This document shows positions 13,809-25,600 of a stretch of 64,000 nucleotides of DNA, one piece after another. The DNA is from Leptospira stimsonii (GTDB taxonomy: Bacteria; Spirochaetota; Leptospiria; Leptospirales; Leptospiraceae), in NCBI RefSeq assembly GCF_003545885.1, contig NZ_QHCT01000001.1:434001-498000 (forward strand). The letters run 5' to 3'. A program made the position numbers and the translations under genes. The notes below the pieces were generated by a model that saw only the letters and a program-made list of their open reading frames with translations, was not told the origin of the DNA and searched no databases. Within the stretch, counting starts at the first letter, position 1. Every line of letters begins with the position of its first letter.

Positions 13809-16800
13809 TCAACGATAGACTAAAGAATAGATTTTTCCTTCCTCATCTTTGAGAGGATACGTCCAAAGCGGCTTTCCATCCAAACCGTAACGAATCGCTT
13901 TTCCGGATCTAAAAAGTACGATGCTATCATCCTTTTTGCCGGGAAGAATTCCCTCGATATCCGTTGATTCTACGTTAAACGAAATTAACTTCAAGGAACC
14001 GGATTCTACTCGAAAGATGGTTTTTCCGGAATGAAACCAAAGATATGGAGACCGAACCACGAAAAGGGAAGCGGCTTCCGTCGGAAGATCGACCGATGCA
14101 ACGTTCTTGTCGTCGAGGGAAACGATCTTTTTACCGGAGAGAAAAAAGATTCCGGTTTCATAAGCGCCCAGATAGCGAAGATCTCCCGTTCCTTTTTGTT
14201 GAATTTTTCTCACGTTTAGATCTTTTAAAGAAGAATCAAAAACCTGTGCCTCAATTCCATTCTTACCGCTCACGATGAACACAGAACCGGATTTAATTCC
14301 GGACCAGAAAGATCCTTCGAAAACAACGGAACCGTTTTGTTCCAGTTGATCGGAGTAGCTATAAATCTTAGAATTTTTACCGGAAACCACTTCGACCAAA
14401 ATATTTTCCCCGGAAAGCGCCGCTTTTCTAACTTCGCCGGAAGGAAGTTTCGTTTCTCTTAATAGGAGTCCCGTTTTGAGATCCAATACTTCGATTTTCT
14501 TTTCGGAGATTCCCACTAATCTTTTGTCGGCGAAGATAAATTTCAAAGGAGTCGAAGTTTGAATTCTCCAATTTCGAATTCCTCTATCCTTGTCCAGAGA
14601 TTCGACGCTCGTTCCATAATTCAAGATTACCGAATTGTTGATTAGAATCGGAACCCCGATCAACTTCCCTCTACTTTGATACGATTGAAGAATCACCGGA
14701 TTATCGTCGTCCGCGATAACCAATCTTTCCGCCTGACTTGCGTAAGACGAAGTTGGGAACTTCTCCGCGATTTCCCTGCCCAAATCCAGAACTTCTTTTT
14801 TAATCGCGGGAACGGCTAATTTTGTTTTTTGCTCCGAAAGAATTCGAATCAGCGCGAAAATATTTCTTGCGGTTCTTTCCAATTCCAACGCTCTGCGAAT
14901 TTCCTTTTCGGCCTGATCAAAATCTCCGCGCTTATAGTAAATGTAGGAAAGCTCGTAATGAGCATCCGGAAAGTCAGGATTCTTTTGGATGATATCCTTG
15001 AAGATGGTTACGGCTTCGTTATATAGATTATCATTGAAAAGAATGATTCCGATATTGTACGGGGCGAGTTCGTTATCGGAATCTTGTTGCATCGCGGCTT
15101 CAAATTCCTCTCTCGCAAGTTTCTTATTGCCCGCGTGATAGGTAGAAATCCCTTTTCCGATTCTTGCCGCTACGAAGTCCGTATTGAGAAGAATCGAACG
15201 ATCAAAGGAATCGATCGAGGCTTCGTATTTTTTCTTTTGAAGATGGATAATCCCCATCTGATAATGACTATAATAAGAATCCGGTTTTTTCGAAAGAATC
15301 TCTTTAAAACCTTCTTCCGCCTTATCAATCTCGCCTTTTCTTAATAGGAACGCATAAATCGCCTCGCGACTCTGCAAATTTCTAGTTCCTTGAGGAGGGT
15401 TTTCCAACATGGAAATTCCCTTTTCTTCATTTCCAAGCGCAAGATAACATTCGGCAATCTTTACATAGAGCGTCAACTTTCCCGTTTTTTGAAACGCCTC
15501 CTGATAAAGTGGAATCGCCTTTTCGTAATGAGCCGTTTCGAAAAGTTTATTCGCCTTTTGGATTGTCGGAATTACAGTCGCGAACTTTTGATTTTCTTGA
15601 ATCGTTTTTCGGGTTTCCGCGATCTCAGGAATATCCTTCGATAATTTCTCAGCCTTACCGATCCAGTTAATCGCCGAATCATGATTGTTCTTCTCATTTT
15701 CCTCAAGAGCGATTTTATAATACAACATCGCCAGACGAAAGTTTACGGCCTCATTGTTTGGAAATTTTTTCTGAAGATTCTTATAAACCGATTCGGCCTT
15801 TTCGTATTCTTTCTTATCTTCGTATGTCCTTCCCAAAACGATCGCGGCAGATGGATCATTTCCGGTTAGATTCTCCAACTCCTTTGTGTATTGATTCACT
15901 AAGTTGTGATTCTTTTGGGACGAATAAAGTCGGATCAGACCTTGCAACGCCGGAATATTTTGTTTATCTATCGAGAGCGCCTTTTTGAAATTTTCTTCGG
16001 ATGCTTTGTGTTCTCCGGCAATAAAATGCAAACGACCGAAAGCGTTGTAAACGGCCGGTTCTTCAGCAGAAGCCTTCTTTGCTTTTTCATAAAATACCTT
16101 CGCTCCTTTTGTATCACCTTTGCGAAGATGTCGATCGCCTTCGTAGATTTGCTCCGAAACATCGATAAATGCGATGATATGTTTTTTTTCAGCTTCCGCT
16201 TTTAAGGAATCCGCCTCTTTTCTCGCGGCCTTATATCGATTTTCAGCGATCAAGAGGAAGACCAAGTTGGTAACCGGTTCCGCAAACGTAGGATCCAATT
16301 CCTGAGCACGTGTAAAATACACAAGTGCCTTTGCCGGTTCACCCAAACCTTTCATATTCAAACCCATTTGGTTTTGAAAGATTGCGTTGTTCGGGAACAA
16401 AGCGGTCGCCTTTTCTAAAACCGCAACGGATTTCCGGAAGTTTCCGGTTTTGTAATGAACGGCCGCAATTCCGGAAATTGCTTCGGGATAATCCGATTTT
16501 AAGGAAAGCGAAGATTCAAATGCCTTTAAAGCGGCTTCATATTCTCCGAGAAGAATTTTTGAGTTTCCGAGAAAGATATACGGCGTCGGATTTTTTGGAT
16601 CGTTCTGAACAGCCGTCTGAAAGTAATTCGCGGCTTCTTTATAATTCTTGCGACGCATCGCTTGATTTCCACTTTCTAAAGCGGAAGCTACGCGTGTAAC
16701 GGACGCGGACTTCTTCGCCGAAAGCAATTCCGGATCGTTCTTCCTTGCTTCCTCGAAATACGCCTCGGCTTCCTCGTATTTTTTTAACTGAACTGCCGCG

Positions 16801-17384
16801 TCTCCGAGTTGCATATTCAACTGAGCTGGAAACGCAAATTCTTTCGCGGGAATTTTCTTAAGAGTAGAATACGCTTCTTCAAATTTGTTTTGATTCTTTA
16901 ATAGAACGGCTTTTTTGAATGAATAATTGTATTTATCTTTTACCGGTAGCGATTCCAGCCTTCCATACACTTCGATCGCATTTTCATTTTTGCCTTCCGC
17001 GGTATAAATGATGCCTAACGTCAGAAGGATCTGTTCGTTCTCCGGATCGACTTCCGTTCCTTTTTTCAAAGAAAGAAGAGCTTCCTGATTTTTGCTCAGT
17101 TTATATTCGGAGATCCCGGCCAAGTAATAACCGGGAGCCGTTGGATAAGTGTTGATCGCGAGATTGGCTTTTTCTAGGGATTTTTCGAAGTTTCCTTTTT
17201 GGAAAAAAGAATTTCCATCATTCAAAATTTTGGAAACCTTTTTCAACTTTTCACGTGTTGCGGCATCCTTTTCCAAAACTCCGTCTTGAGTTTGTGATTT
17301 TCTAAAATCCTTACTCGAACAATTTACGAAAAATTGCCCGCCAATCAATACGAGAACGAGGATCGATATAAGATTACTTTTCAT
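13809..17384 (-). CDS. Large TPR-repeat lipoprotein with C-terminal beta-propeller-like domain
   Basis: About 1191 residues. A lipoprotein signal peptide ([17 protein letters not shown]) is followed by some twenty tetratricopeptide repeats to about residue 840 (e.g. [38 protein letters not shown]). The last 350 residues are beta-rich with repeated short strands ([34 protein letters not shown]), like a PQQ-type propeller. It should be an envelope scaffold for protein-protein contacts. ATG 17384 is preferred because GAAAGG lies 10 bases upstream; an ATG at 17402 would overlap the upstream stop. It follows the PEGA lipoprotein gene in the same operon. Partners unknown. Confidence 0.82.
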   Translation of the reverse strand: MKSNLISILVLVLIGGQFFVNCSSKDFRKSQTQDGVLEKDAATREKLKKVSKILNDGNSFFQKGNFEKSLEKANLAINTYPTAPGYYLAGISEYKLSKNQEALLSLKKGTEVDPENEQILLTLGIIYTAEGKNENAIEVYGRLESLPVKDKYNYSFKKAVLLKNQNKFEEAYSTLKKIPAKEFAFPAQLNMQLGDAAVQLKKYEEAEAYFEEARKNDPELLSAKKSASVTRVASALESGNQAMRRKNYKEAANYFQTAVQNDPKNPTPYIFLGNSKILLGEYEAALKAFESSLSLKSDYPEAISGIAAVHYKTGNFRKSVAVLEKATALFPNNAIFQNQMGLNMKGLGEPAKALVYFTRAQELDPTFAEPVTNLVFLLIAENRYKAARKEADSLKAEAEKKHIIAFIDVSEQIYEGDRHLRKGDTKGAKVFYEKAKKASAEEPAVYNAFGRLHFIAGEHKASEENFKKALSIDKQNIPALQGLIRLYSSQKNHNLVNQYTKELENLTGNDPSAAIVLGRTYEDKKEYEKAESVYKNLQKKFPNNEAVNFRLAMLYYKIALEENEKNNHDSAINWIGKAEKLSKDIPEIAETRKTIQENQKFATVIPTIQKANKLFETAHYEKAIPLYQEAFQKTGKLTLYVKIAECYLALGNEEKGISMLENPPQGTRNLQSREAIYAFLLRKGEIDKAEEGFKEILSKKPDSYYSHYQMGIIHLQKKKYEASIDSFDRSILLNTDFVAARIGKGISTYHAGNKKLAREEFEAAMQQDSDNELAPYNIGIILFNDNLYNEAVTIFKDIIQKNPDFPDAHYELSYIYYKRGDFDQAEKEIRRALELERTARNIFALIRILSEQKTKLAVPAIKKEVLDLGREIAEKFPTSSYASQAERLVIADDDNPVILQSYQSRGKLIGVPILINNSVILNYGTSVESLDKDRGIRNWRIQTSTPLKFIFADKRLVGISEKKIEVLDLKTGLLLRETKLPSGEVRKAALSGENILVEVVSGKNSKIYSYSDQLEQNGSVVFEGSFWSGIKSGSVFIVSGKNGIEAQVFDSSLKDLNVRKIQQKGTGDLRYLGAYETGIFFLSGKKIVSLDDKNVASVDLPTEAASLFVVRSPYLWFHSGKTIFRVESGSLKLISFNVESTDIEGILPGKKDDSIVLFRSGKAIRYGLDGKPLWTYPLKDEEGKIYSLVYR

Positions 17385-17398
17385 GAAATTCAAACCTT

Positions 17399-19018
17399 TC
17401 ATTTATATCCTTTGTATTCTATCTGAAGATTTTTTAACGGAGAACGTTTGGAAAATTTTTCGCCTCTGGTGAGAATCGAAATTCTCCAAACACCGGAAGA
17501 TTCTATCGTGTCTTCCAAAACTTTCGAGTAACCGAGATAGAGACGAATTTTACCTTCCTTCGTATCCGTGACGATTCGAAACGGACGACCTTCTTCTTTT
17601 TCCTCTTTAATAAACTTATACGTACCGATATTGGCTCCGGTAGAAGGAAAAGAATAAAGACTCAATCTTTCTTTTTCATATTCTATGCTGACCGTTTTTT
17701 TCGCCGTGTGAAACGAAATCGCAGAAATCCCGGAATCTACCTCGGAACTGACCGGAATGATTCCGCGAATCTCAAGACTTTCCGGAATGAACGGAGCTGA
17801 AAAAACTCCGAACCAACCCGGAGGCAGTGTAGAAACATTCTGAAAATCTAATGTATTCCCGGAAAGGGCTTGAAATCCCTTTTCGCCTGACAACTTCCAA
17901 AACTCCGGTTCAGAAACCAAGTTGCCGGTCTTATAAGGAAGTGCGATCTCGGTGATTTTGTCAGCGTCCACAATCAGTTGGCCTTCATAGTAAACGAGAG
18001 GTCCGTTTTCCGTATCCCGCACCAATTCCAATTGAAGAGCTCCAGGACTCAGGTTGCTTCGATAGAATGGAGTTTCACCGGTTCTAAACCCGTCGAGCGC
18101 GACCTGCAACGCATCCGGGAAGCTTAAGATCCGAAGCCCGCCCAAGGTTCTATCTTCTTTCCACTCTTGATAGATCGTAACCGTTTGACCGGAACGGATT
18201 TGAATCGACTTGTTGATGTCTTTTTGTCCTGGCCGAGTGATTTGAATCTGCTGTAGGCCTTCCGGGAGCGGATAGTTCCGAAAGGAAGCGACGCCGATTT
18301 TTTCTCCTTGGAATAAAACTTCCGTATCTGCGGAAGAAGCGCTAAAAGACAAATAACCTTGGACGGATTTTTTTAAGATAGAATCGAGTTCGCCTGAACT
18401 CAGCGACTTTTCCCAGATAGGAACCAGAGAAGATTTCGGATCTAATGCAAGAACCCCGGATCCGTGTTTTAAATAAAATACTTGATTGACCGGCGTTTCT
18501 GTTTGAGCCAAAGGAGGTTGAAAGGAACCGCTAACGTTTCCGTACACGATATCTTTTACAGGATCGGCGACCTTTTGACTTACGATCCATTTCCCTCCCG
18601 ACTCACGAATATCGGTTCGGACCACTGCGTCGACTTTTTGTCTTTTCAATTCTTCGGCCAATAAGGAAAGGTTCAACCATACGTTATCCGAAATTCGGAC
18701 TTGTTTTCCCTTTACTTTGGCCCAAATCAATCGGACTTCATCGGATAAAAACGCAGATAACTTTGGATCCATATCCTTTGGGAAGTTGATCGGAGCAAAA
18801 GCGTAAAGCGGAATTAAATTTCCCGCTTTTCGAATTTTATAATCCGTATCGGAACTGTTTGTGAGAATGACTTCTTCCTCTTTGAGCGCCTTGTAGGTCG
18901 GCTCTTGTAAAACCGAATTGAAATTTTCAATTTTTTGAACCGAGGAACAATCGATAAGAATCAGCAGAAGGGAATAGGAGAGTAAAAGAACTCTGAAAGG
19001 TTTAAAAATAAATTTCAT
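17399..19018 (-). CDS. Lipoprotein with PEGA domain
   Basis: A 539-residue lipoprotein: the signal peptide ends in SLLLILIDC, a spirochaetal lipobox. A PEGA-like beta domain is visible at about 290-340 ([20 protein letters not shown], then [14 protein letters not shown]); this fold often binds cell-wall or surface components. The C-terminal 170 residues look like a lectin/laminin-type sandwich ([31 protein letters not shown]). It lies directly upstream of the TPR lipoprotein, about 15 bp from the preferred start or overlapping the alternative one by 4 bp, so the two probably act together in the envelope. Function unknown. Confidence 0.75.
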   Translation of the reverse strand: MKFIFKPFRVLLLSYSLLLILIDCSSVQKIENFNSVLQEPTYKALKEEEVILTNSSDTDYKIRKAGNLIPLYAFAPINFPKDMDPKLSAFLSDEVRLIWAKVKGKQVRISDNVWLNLSLLAEELKRQKVDAVVRTDIRESGGKWIVSQKVADPVKDIVYGNVSGSFQPPLAQTETPVNQVFYLKHGSGVLALDPKSSLVPIWEKSLSSGELDSILKKSVQGYLSFSASSADTEVLFQGEKIGVASFRNYPLPEGLQQIQITRPGQKDINKSIQIRSGQTVTIYQEWKEDRTLGGLRILSFPDALQVALDGFRTGETPFYRSNLSPGALQLELVRDTENGPLVYYEGQLIVDADKITEIALPYKTGNLVSEPEFWKLSGEKGFQALSGNTLDFQNVSTLPPGWFGVFSAPFIPESLEIRGIIPVSSEVDSGISAISFHTAKKTVSIEYEKERLSLYSFPSTGANIGTYKFIKEEKEEGRPFRIVTDTKEGKIRLYLGYSKVLEDTIESSGVWRISILTRGEKFSKRSPLKNLQIEYKGYK

Positions 19019-19111
19019 AATTATTCAATTATTTTCCACCAAGTTGAATGAGAAATCCAGTATAAAAAATTTCACGGAATGGATCATCCGTAATTTTAGA
19101 GGAACGGATAA

Positions 19112-19143
19112 AAATAAAAAAACCGGGGAAAAAATCCCCGGTT
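19112..19143 (-). terminator. Rho-independent terminator after the FecR-domain lipoprotein gene
   Basis: On the minus strand AACCGGGG, a loop of mostly T and CCCCGGTT form an 8-bp stem followed by a T-rich run (TTTTTATTT). It lies about 30 bp past the FecR gene stop. It separates that gene from the PEGA/TPR pair, so the pair has its own promoter or depends on read-through. Confidence 0.85.
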
Positions 19144-19173
19144 TCGCACCGAATTCAGGGTAAGTTGAAAAAC

Positions 19174-20103
19174 CTAGAAGGTTTCTTTCGGATTTAACTT
19201 CAACTTTTCCTTTTGTACATCTTGTTGAACGTATTTCGTCTCGTTCACGGCTTTCGCGGTCTTGGTTACTTCGTCCGCGTGGTTGCGAGTTGCTTCGCGT
19301 TTTTGAAATTCAGCTTTAACTTCTTCTACCGAACCGGATTGACTCAGGATTTTGAGTTCTTCGCTGGAAGATTTGAGTTCTTCCACAAGTTTTCCGTATT
19401 CGAACGTTTCATTTTTGTGAAGAACGATGAGTTCTTTCATTTCAGTGAGAGAATCTTTTTGCAGAGAGCGGATCAATTTATCAGTGAGTTTTTGATTCTT
19501 CTCGATTCTCAATTCTCTATTCTTACTGAGAATGACTTCGGACGATTCTCCTTTTTTAGAAACAGCTATGCTTCCTTCAATGACCGCAAAACGAACTGTA
19601 CAATTTTCTTTCGCACAATTGACTTTCGATCCCTCAGGTCTTTCCACGGAAGTTAGGAACGAAGTTCCACGTACCCCCGCGAGGGCAGTCGGAGTAGAAA
19701 CCGTAAACTCGGTATTCTTCTGGCCCTTTTTCACCATGGTTACGATCTTTCCGTAGTTTACTTGAACGTTCGTATCGGATCCGTTTGGATTCATAAGGTT
19801 GGATATTTCAATGTCTGAATTCTTTGACATTTTGATAATACCGCTGTCCGCTACCATGATTTCAGCGCCGCCATTCGATCCGGTCACGACACGATCGGTA
19901 GCCCCCAGGGCAACACCCAACTCCGCCTTTTTCTCGCCGGCTTCGGAAAGAATTTTTACATCACCAAGAACCCAGACGATTCTCGCAACGGCTGTTTCGG
20001 ATTCAGTTTTAACCTGATCGCTACCGGATGATTTATTTGTGCTACATGCCATCAACAAGGCCAAAAGACCGTAGCTAATTGTTATTAATAGAGAACGTTT
20101 CAT
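19174..20103 (-). CDS. FecR-domain lipoprotein
   Basis: A lipoprotein of about 309 residues with signal [20 protein letters not shown] and lipidated Cys20. A FecR domain spans about 35-175 ([45 protein letters not shown]), the beta-structured domain found in envelope sensors and anchoring proteins. The remaining 130 residues are helical and charged. No partner sigma factor or anti-sigma factor is next to it, so it is not a classical FecR. ATG 20103 has GGGGGT just upstream and is preferred over the ATG at 20118. It is followed by a strong terminator and then the PEGA/TPR lipoprotein genes. Confidence 0.85.
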   Translation of the reverse strand: MKRSLLITISYGLLALLMACSTNKSSGSDQVKTESETAVARIVWVLGDVKILSEAGEKKAELGVALGATDRVVTGSNGGAEIMVADSGIIKMSKNSDIEISNLMNPNGSDTNVQVNYGKIVTMVKKGQKNTEFTVSTPTALAGVRGTSFLTSVERPEGSKVNCAKENCTVRFAVIEGSIAVSKKGESSEVILSKNRELRIEKNQKLTDKLIRSLQKDSLTEMKELIVLHKNETFEYGKLVEELKSSSEELKILSQSGSVEEVKAEFQKREATRNHADEVTKTAKAVNETKYVQQDVQKEKLKLNPKETF

Positions 20104-20234
20104 ATTACCCCCGAACAATAAAAGGATGCACCTTTACCAATAGACTTACAAGGAAAAAATTGCAAGAATTGGAATTTAGTTATATCACAGATAGAATGAA
20201 ATTCCATAAAAAACGGAACAAACGGATTTCTAAA

Positions 20235-21542
20235 CTACTTTTTCTTTGGTTTTTCAGGCTCGATTGAAATATCGTCCAATTCCTCTTCGAGTTTACATTT
20301 CGGATAGTTATCGATCGGAAGACTGGTTCCAACCCAACCGAAGGCCTCTTGCGCCGTTATGACGTGAATATCCCATCCCATTACGATATTAGGACAAGTC
20401 CAAACTTTGTTTTTACAGAGTACTTGGCTTGATTTCGGTTTCGGATAGGCCCATGCGGAAGGAGGAAAAAAGCATTTCATCTCGACTTCGGCGATCTTTC
20501 TCAGTCGTTTTACGTTGGTTTCGAATTCTTTAAAAATAGCGACCAAAGGATTCGCTAAAAGTTCGTCGAAGTATTTTCGCGAGGTATTGTATGCGATGTA
20601 GTAAACCAATTCTTCCATCACATAATCCTTGTCAGTTGCGTTGTGACTAACGTTCGCAATGTAACGCGCGAGTTTTAACGCATCGGTAAGTAGAGCTTGA
20701 AAGAAATCGTAGGCCTTTTCCGGAATGGCATCGTCCCTTTTTGCGGATTGGTTGCTATCGCTTTCCCCATCGTCCGATAGAATATCCTCGAAAAAGGTTT
20801 CATCCGGAGTTTCAGGCGTTAACTTTTCAACCGAAATCGGTTTTTCCGGGTTATCGGTCATCCCCAACGGCATATGACTTGCGATAGCCGGGTAGGTGAA
20901 TTCTTGAAGATCTAATTTTTGTAATATATCCGCACAGGCTTTCGCAACGCGAACTTTTTCACTGTCTTCCGTGGGAAGTTTCGTAAATTTGTCCACGTTG
21001 ATTCTCGGAATGTCCATAAGGATTCCGGCTGTAAACGCGTAACGTCGTAGTAATCGAAACTTCATCGTATCCGGAATCATTACGATCCCCAAAGATAGAA
21101 GGCCGAGTTCACTAATGTATTTGAAAAAATTTACGTTTTGTACATAGGCCTTTAAAAGAGTAAGCACCGTTTTTTTGGAATTTAGAGAATTTCTAATGAT
21201 TCCTTTGTAGTTGTAGATCGAATTCTCATACATGAATTTTAAGAATTTCATATCGGAAACTTTCAGTTGATCCACAACTTTGATCGCAAGAATATTCTGA
21301 ATTTGTTCCAAGAGTTCTTTGTTGAGTTTAACGTCGAATTTCGGATTGTATTGCCCTTTAATGTCTCTTAGGCGAGCTAAAGCGGATTCCTTGACCTGAA
21401 CTTCCTCTTTTACGAGTACGTTTCCCGAATTGTCTTCAATCGGAGAAAGAAAACGAATCATCGAACCCGTTTCGAATTCTTTCGTAAAATCGATGAGATC
21501 ATCGATGGAATCAAACTCAATACTTGAATGGGTGACTTTCAT
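20235..21542 (-). CDS. Conserved hypothetical protein, possible degenerate HD-type domain
   Basis: A 435-residue soluble protein that I do not recognise. The middle has a mostly helical stretch with [29 protein letters not shown] and [11 protein letters not shown]. The spacing loosely recalls HD-GYP domains ('aGLLHDIGKi' and 'HHE..dG'), but the metal-binding His and Asp residues are mostly missing. Residues 250-285 are acidic and low-complexity; the C-terminus ([17 protein letters not shown]) is charged. Its ATG overlaps the rsgA stop (ATGA), so it is translated from the rsgA transcript. Function unknown; the HD link is weak. Confidence 0.55.
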   Translation of the reverse strand: MKVTHSSIEFDSIDDLIDFTKEFETGSMIRFLSPIEDNSGNVLVKEEVQVKESALARLRDIKGQYNPKFDVKLNKELLEQIQNILAIKVVDQLKVSDMKFLKFMYENSIYNYKGIIRNSLNSKKTVLTLLKAYVQNVNFFKYISELGLLSLGIVMIPDTMKFRLLRRYAFTAGILMDIPRINVDKFTKLPTEDSEKVRVAKACADILQKLDLQEFTYPAIASHMPLGMTDNPEKPISVEKLTPETPDETFFEDILSDDGESDSNQSAKRDDAIPEKAYDFFQALLTDALKLARYIANVSHNATDKDYVMEELVYYIAYNTSRKYFDELLANPLVAIFKEFETNVKRLRKIAEVEMKCFFPPSAWAYPKPKSSQVLCKNKVWTCPNIVMGWDIHVITAQEAFGWVGTSLPIDNYPKCKLEEELDDISIEPEKPKKK

Positions 21543-22495
21543 TTTGAAATTCTATCTCTCCGGGTGACTCTATGTGGATTTTCAAGACTTGCAAGCATAG
21601 ATTCGAGACTTTTCTTTCTTTCCAAGGTAATACGATCACTTTCTAATGCGTGAATCATCGCGCAATTGGATGAAAGTATGCAACAATTTGATTCTTCACA
21701 ATTCTTTTTTTGACTCGAGAGTTCCGGAAAACTCTCCATGATTTCTTCCTTTTTTAAGTGAAGAATTCCCCATTCTTTGATTCCGGGAGAATCGATCAGA
21801 GTAGTTCCATCCTCTAAGGCGATCAAAAGAGAATTGGTAGTCGTATGTTTTCCTTTATCCTTTGAGACACTGATTCCGGACGTTTTTTGAATTTGTTTTT
21901 GAGTCAATAAATTGAGTAAAGTAGACTTACCGACTCCCGAATTTCCAACTAAGAACGTAGCTTTTCCTTGCAGATATTCCTGTAATTCCGGAATCCCCTC
22001 GCTCGTTGTACACGAAACTCCGAGAACTTGATATCCTAAATCGCGATAAACTCTGAGACGAAGTTCGGCTTCTTCTTTCGAAACTAAATCCAATTTTGTG
22101 AATAATATGAGAGGTTTCGTTCGAGACGTATAAACCGCGGCAAGACAACGATCGATAAAACCGTCTTTGGTCTCAGGAGATTTAAGAGAAACCAACACCG
22201 CAGTCTGATCCGCATTCGCGCAGAGTACTTGCGTATCCCCTTCCCGACTCTTTCTCGTGAGAAAGGATGTTCTTTCCATCCTTTCCGAGATCACCCAATC
22301 CTGACCGGAGGAGGGTTCAGCAAGAATACGATCTCCGACCACGAAGGGATGTCTTTCTTCAGCCGCAATCGTACGCAACTTCCCTCTTAAAAAAGCCCTT
22401 ACCGTTCCTCGTTCCGGAGAATAAATTTCATAGTAAGCTCCGTAAACTCGAGAAATGGTAAAAAACTCTTTGACTGTTTTATCCTGATCTAACAT
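21539..22495 (-). CDS. rsgA: Ribosome small-subunit-dependent GTPase A (RsgA/YjeQ)
   Basis: About 318 residues with the circularly permuted GTPase order of RsgA. An N-terminal OB fold ([20 protein letters not shown]) is followed by G4 FTKLDL, G1 [10 protein letters not shown]3 DSPG and the C-terminal zinc finger [13 protein letters not shown] with a following His. RsgA assists late maturation of the 30S subunit. The in-frame codon at 22525 would overlap the divergent kinase gene; ATG 22495 fits the family start better ([12 protein letters not shown]). It overlaps the downstream hypothetical gene by 4 bp. Confidence 0.93.
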   Translation of the reverse strand: MLDQDKTVKEFFTISRVYGAYYEIYSPERGTVRAFLRGKLRTIAAEERHPFVVGDRILAEPSSGQDWVISERMERTSFLTRKSREGDTQVLCANADQTAVLVSLKSPETKDGFIDRCLAAVYTSRTKPLILFTKLDLVSKEEAELRLRVYRDLGYQVLGVSCTTSEGIPELQEYLQGKATFLVGNSGVGKSTLLNLLTQKQIQKTSGISVSKDKGKHTTTNSLLIALEDGTTLIDSPGIKEWGILHLKKEEIMESFPELSSQKKNCEESNCCILSSNCAMIHALESDRITLERKKSLESMLASLENPHRVTRRDRISK

Positions 22496-22513
22496 GATTC
22501 TTACGCGTTTTCT

Positions 22514-24316
22514 ATGCCTACCCAAAGACTCAACGCCTTAGGGCCAATCTTCTATTTAATTCTTTTGATTGCTGGTTTTCAGCTTATCTCCGTCCTAATT
22601 TTGCAGTCATTCCATTTCTTTTCTTTTGAAATTCTTCGAATATTCTTAACTCTCATTCCGGGAGCGCTTATCGGATTTTTAGTCTATATCTTATCGATTC
22701 GTATTCTAAGAAGAATTTCCGGAAAATTTCTTGGAAGAATTTTTCCTTTCCTCCAGTCATCGAATGTGGAAATCGTAAAATATCTTTCCGTCCTCGATCA
22801 ATTTAAGAACGATCTAATCGCGACAAATCTGACGGAACTCGTATGTGAGAAAATTCTTAAGTTCATTGAAACGGTAATTCCCACAAAAAAAGTCACAATC
22901 TTCTTATGGAAGGAAGAAATGGGAAAATTTGCTCCATTTCCGGATTCGGGTGAAATTCAATTTTTTATTTTCGACCCTTTTCTGCTTTGGGTTACGGAGA
23001 ATGATAAGATTTACAATTTTAAAGAATTTGAAACCGATCCGAACCTAAAAAAAATCAGAAAGTCCGCCGAAATCTTTTTTTCAACGACTAACGCCGAACT
23101 CGTAGTCCCGCTCATCTTAAACAAAAGTTTATTGGGAATGATCGTTTTAGGAGAAAGAAAAAATCAAAAAAAATACAATGCGCAAGAAATCGAAAAACTA
23201 AACGAGATACGTTCCGTTTCCGTGATGTCTTTGTCGAACGCGATCTTCTACGAGCGATTGATCGAGTTGACGGAAACGCTTGAAGAAAAAGTTAAGATCC
23301 GAACTCGAGAACTGGAGAATGCACAGTCTCAGTTGATCATGTCTGAAAAGATGGCCTCCCTTGGCATAATGGTCGCCGGAATCGCCCACGAGATAAACAC
23401 ACCGGCGGGCGTTATCAATGGCGCCGCCGACAACCTCGATCAGAACATGGGTTATCTCGTGCGAAATATTTTTGACATCGTTCTTTTAGCGGAAAACCGA
23501 ATTCTGCGAAAGAATTTCGAATTAGCACTTCTGCATCTTCTTCGGGATAAAAAAAGATCCGAACTCGATTCGAGAGAAAAGTTTCGTTTAAAAAACCAGC
23601 TTCGAGAAGAAATGAAACGGATGAATTTCAGTGAATCGATTTCCTCCGAACTTTCCAATTTTATAATCGAAAATCAGATAGGAGAAGAAAGAAAATATAT
23701 CTATAAAGTGATCATGGGCGACGACGATCGAGGTTATCTAATGCTGAAGAACGCGACCCATATCAATCGAAACATCAAAAATATCCGTTATGCGATTCGA
23801 AACGTAGTTCGAATCGTCAAAGCTTTGAAGTCGTATTCTCACTTGGATCAGTCCAAGACATTGTCTCCGGCAAATATAGTCGAAGGTTTGGATACGACGT
23901 TGGTAATTCTTCACAATCAGGTAAAATATGGAATCGAGGTAGTTCGTAATTTTTCCGAGATTCCTATGGTTATCTGCAATCAGGACGAGCTAAATCAAGT
24001 TTGGACAAATCTCATTCAAAATGCCGTACAAGCTCTGAAAGGAAAGGGAAAGATCGAGATCTCCGTATTTCCATCCGGCGATCGGGTGATCGTTCAGATC
24101 GAAGATAACGGGCCGGGGATTCCTCAAAAGATCCAAGATCGAATTTGGGATCCGTTCTTTACAACGAAGGATCAAGGAGAGGGAACGGGACTTGGACTCG
24201 GAATCGTAAAAGGAATCGTGGAAAAACACAAGGGTAGAATCACCCTGACTTCCGTACCAGGGAAAACGACTTTCCGAGTGGAACTACCTGTGAACCCTGA
24301 ACTCGTCTCGACCTAA
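22514..24316 (+). CDS. Membrane sensor histidine kinase with GAF domain
   Basis: A 600-residue kinase. Two transmembrane helices (about 13-35 and 43-66) with almost no periplasmic loop are followed by a GAF-like domain (about 95-255), a coiled coil and the H-box [14 protein letters not shown] (about 287-300). The ATPase domain shows N-box [15 protein letters not shown]1 DNGPGIP (about 531), F-box DPFFTTK and G2 GTGLGLGI. It belongs to the 'HEINTP' class of kinases common in spirochaetes. No response regulator gene is adjacent. With no real periplasmic sensor, the signal is probably cytoplasmic or membrane-derived. Divergent from rsgA with only 18 bp between starts. Confidence 0.9.
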   Translation: MPTQRLNALGPIFYLILLIAGFQLISVLILQSFHFFSFEILRIFLTLIPGALIGFLVYILSIRILRRISGKFLGRIFPFLQSSNVEIVKYLSVLDQFKNDLIATNLTELVCEKILKFIETVIPTKKVTIFLWKEEMGKFAPFPDSGEIQFFIFDPFLLWVTENDKIYNFKEFETDPNLKKIRKSAEIFFSTTNAELVVPLILNKSLLGMIVLGERKNQKKYNAQEIEKLNEIRSVSVMSLSNAIFYERLIELTETLEEKVKIRTRELENAQSQLIMSEKMASLGIMVAGIAHEINTPAGVINGAADNLDQNMGYLVRNIFDIVLLAENRILRKNFELALLHLLRDKKRSELDSREKFRLKNQLREEMKRMNFSESISSELSNFIIENQIGEERKYIYKVIMGDDDRGYLMLKNATHINRNIKNIRYAIRNVVRIVKALKSYSHLDQSKTLSPANIVEGLDTTLVILHNQVKYGIEVVRNFSEIPMVICNQDELNQVWTNLIQNAVQALKGKGKIEISVFPSGDRVIVQIEDNGPGIPQKIQDRIWDPFFTTKDQGEGTGLGLGIVKGIVEKHKGRITLTSVPGKTTFRVELPVNPELVST

Positions 24317-24362
24317 AAATTCGAACCGACTTATTTCAATTTTAAATTCAGAACAGACGAAC

Positions 24363-24737
24363 GTGAAAAAAGAAAAAGAAATTCAAGAGACATCTTTTTT
24401 TAAGGAAGTCTATAAACTTGTAAAAAAAGTTCCCAAAGGAAAAGTAACATCTTATGGAAGAATCGCGGCGCTATTGGGAAAACCCAGAGCTTCCCGCGCA
24501 GTAGGTTATGCGCTCAACGCCTTATCCAAAACGCAGGAACAAAAAGTTCCTTGGCAAAGGGTAATCAATAGTCAGGGAAAAATTTCCTTTCGAGGAGATA
24601 CGGGTCGTTCCATTCTCCAAAAAAAGATATTAGAGGACGAAGGGGTTAAATTCTCCGTAAACGAAACGGTAGACTTCCATTTATATGGTTGGCCGAATCT
24701 AATTCTAAATTCCGCTCCTCGCAAAAAAAGAAAATAA
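24363..24737 (+). CDS. Alkyltransferase-like (ATL) DNA-repair protein
   Basis: A 124-residue relative of O6-methylguanine-DNA methyltransferase. The DNA-binding part is conserved (GKVTSYGRIAALLG, ASRAVGYALNAL). The active-site PCHR is replaced by PWQR (63-66), so there is no methyl-acceptor cysteine. This is the hallmark of ATL proteins (Atl1/YbaZ type), which bind O6-alkylguanine and hand the lesion to nucleotide excision repair. The start is GTG, and the gene lies between the kinase and thiD on the same strand. Confidence 0.88.
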   Translation: MKKEKEIQETSFFKEVYKLVKKVPKGKVTSYGRIAALLGKPRASRAVGYALNALSKTQEQKVPWQRVINSQGKISFRGDTGRSILQKKILEDEGVKFSVNETVDFHLYGWPNLILNSAPRKKRK

Positions 24738-24787
24738 AGTTTCCTTGTTTCTTACTTCGCCTGAAGTGATCAAAGAATATATCTTCT

Positions 24788-25588
24788 ATGAACAATAAGC
24801 CAGTAACTCTTACAATCGCCGGATCTGATTCGGGAGGTGGTGCCGGAATTCAAGCCGACCTCAAAACGTTTACCGCGCTGGGAACGTTCGGAACATCGGC
24901 GATCACTTGTTTAACCGCCCAAAATCCTTCGGGTGTAACGGGTATTTTAGAAGTCGACGTAGACTTTTTGGAAAAACAAATCTCTGCAGTTATGGATTAT
25001 TTTCCGGTAAAAGCAATCAAAACCGGAATGCTATTTTCCACGTCTATCATAGAACGTACACATTCACTTTTGTCGGCGCGAAAAAAGAGCGCACCGTTCT
25101 TCTTAGTCATCGACCCTGTGATGGTCGCTACAAGCGGGGCAAAACTTCTACAGGATTCTGCAATAGATGCACTGTTGAATCGTTTGATTCCCCTCGCGGA
25201 GCTTATCACTCCGAACTTGGATGAAGCCGAAATTCTCTGCGGAAAAAAAATCAAAAGCAGTTCTGAAATGACCGATTTGGCGAAAGACATCTTTGAAAAA
25301 TTTGGCGTTCCGGTCCTTTTAAAAGGGGGACATCTGCAAAACGAAAAGATGGCGTTGGACATTCTGTATGACGGAAAAGAAATTTATAAATTCGAAAAAC
25401 CTTTTGTGACCGGTTTTTATCCGCATGGGACGGGTTGCACCTATTCTTCGGCGATCACTTCGTACTTAGCGCTTGGAAATTCTTTGGTGGAAGCCGTTGG
25501 AAATGCGAAGGAATACCTCCACGCGGCGATCGAACATGCTTACACCGCAGGGAAGGATAAGACCCTGAATCACACACCGACGATTTAG
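24788..25588 (+). CDS. thiD: Hydroxymethylpyrimidine/phosphomethylpyrimidine kinase ThiD
   Basis: A 266-residue ribokinase-fold enzyme for thiamin biosynthesis. It phosphorylates HMP to HMP-P and then HMP-PP. Diagnostic motifs are [18 protein letters not shown] (9-26), the [13 protein letters not shown] region, [11 protein letters not shown] and the anion hole [10 protein letters not shown]. The length matches bacterial ThiD. No other thi gene is in the window and I see no TPP riboswitch in the 50 bp upstream. Convergent with the DUF885 gene, 12 bp apart. Confidence 0.95.
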   Translation: MNNKPVTLTIAGSDSGGGAGIQADLKTFTALGTFGTSAITCLTAQNPSGVTGILEVDVDFLEKQISAVMDYFPVKAIKTGMLFSTSIIERTHSLLSARKKSAPFFLVIDPVMVATSGAKLLQDSAIDALLNRLIPLAELITPNLDEAEILCGKKIKSSSEMTDLAKDIFEKFGVPVLLKGGHLQNEKMALDILYDGKEIYKFEKPFVTGFYPHGTGCTYSSAITSYLALGNSLVEAVGNAKEYLHAAIEHAYTAGKDKTLNHTPTI

Positions 25589-25600
25589 TACGAATTCGGT

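Noticed and set aside
24738..24787. TPP riboswitch upstream of thiD
   Set aside because: Only 50 bp precede the start and no conserved TPP-box sequence is visible.
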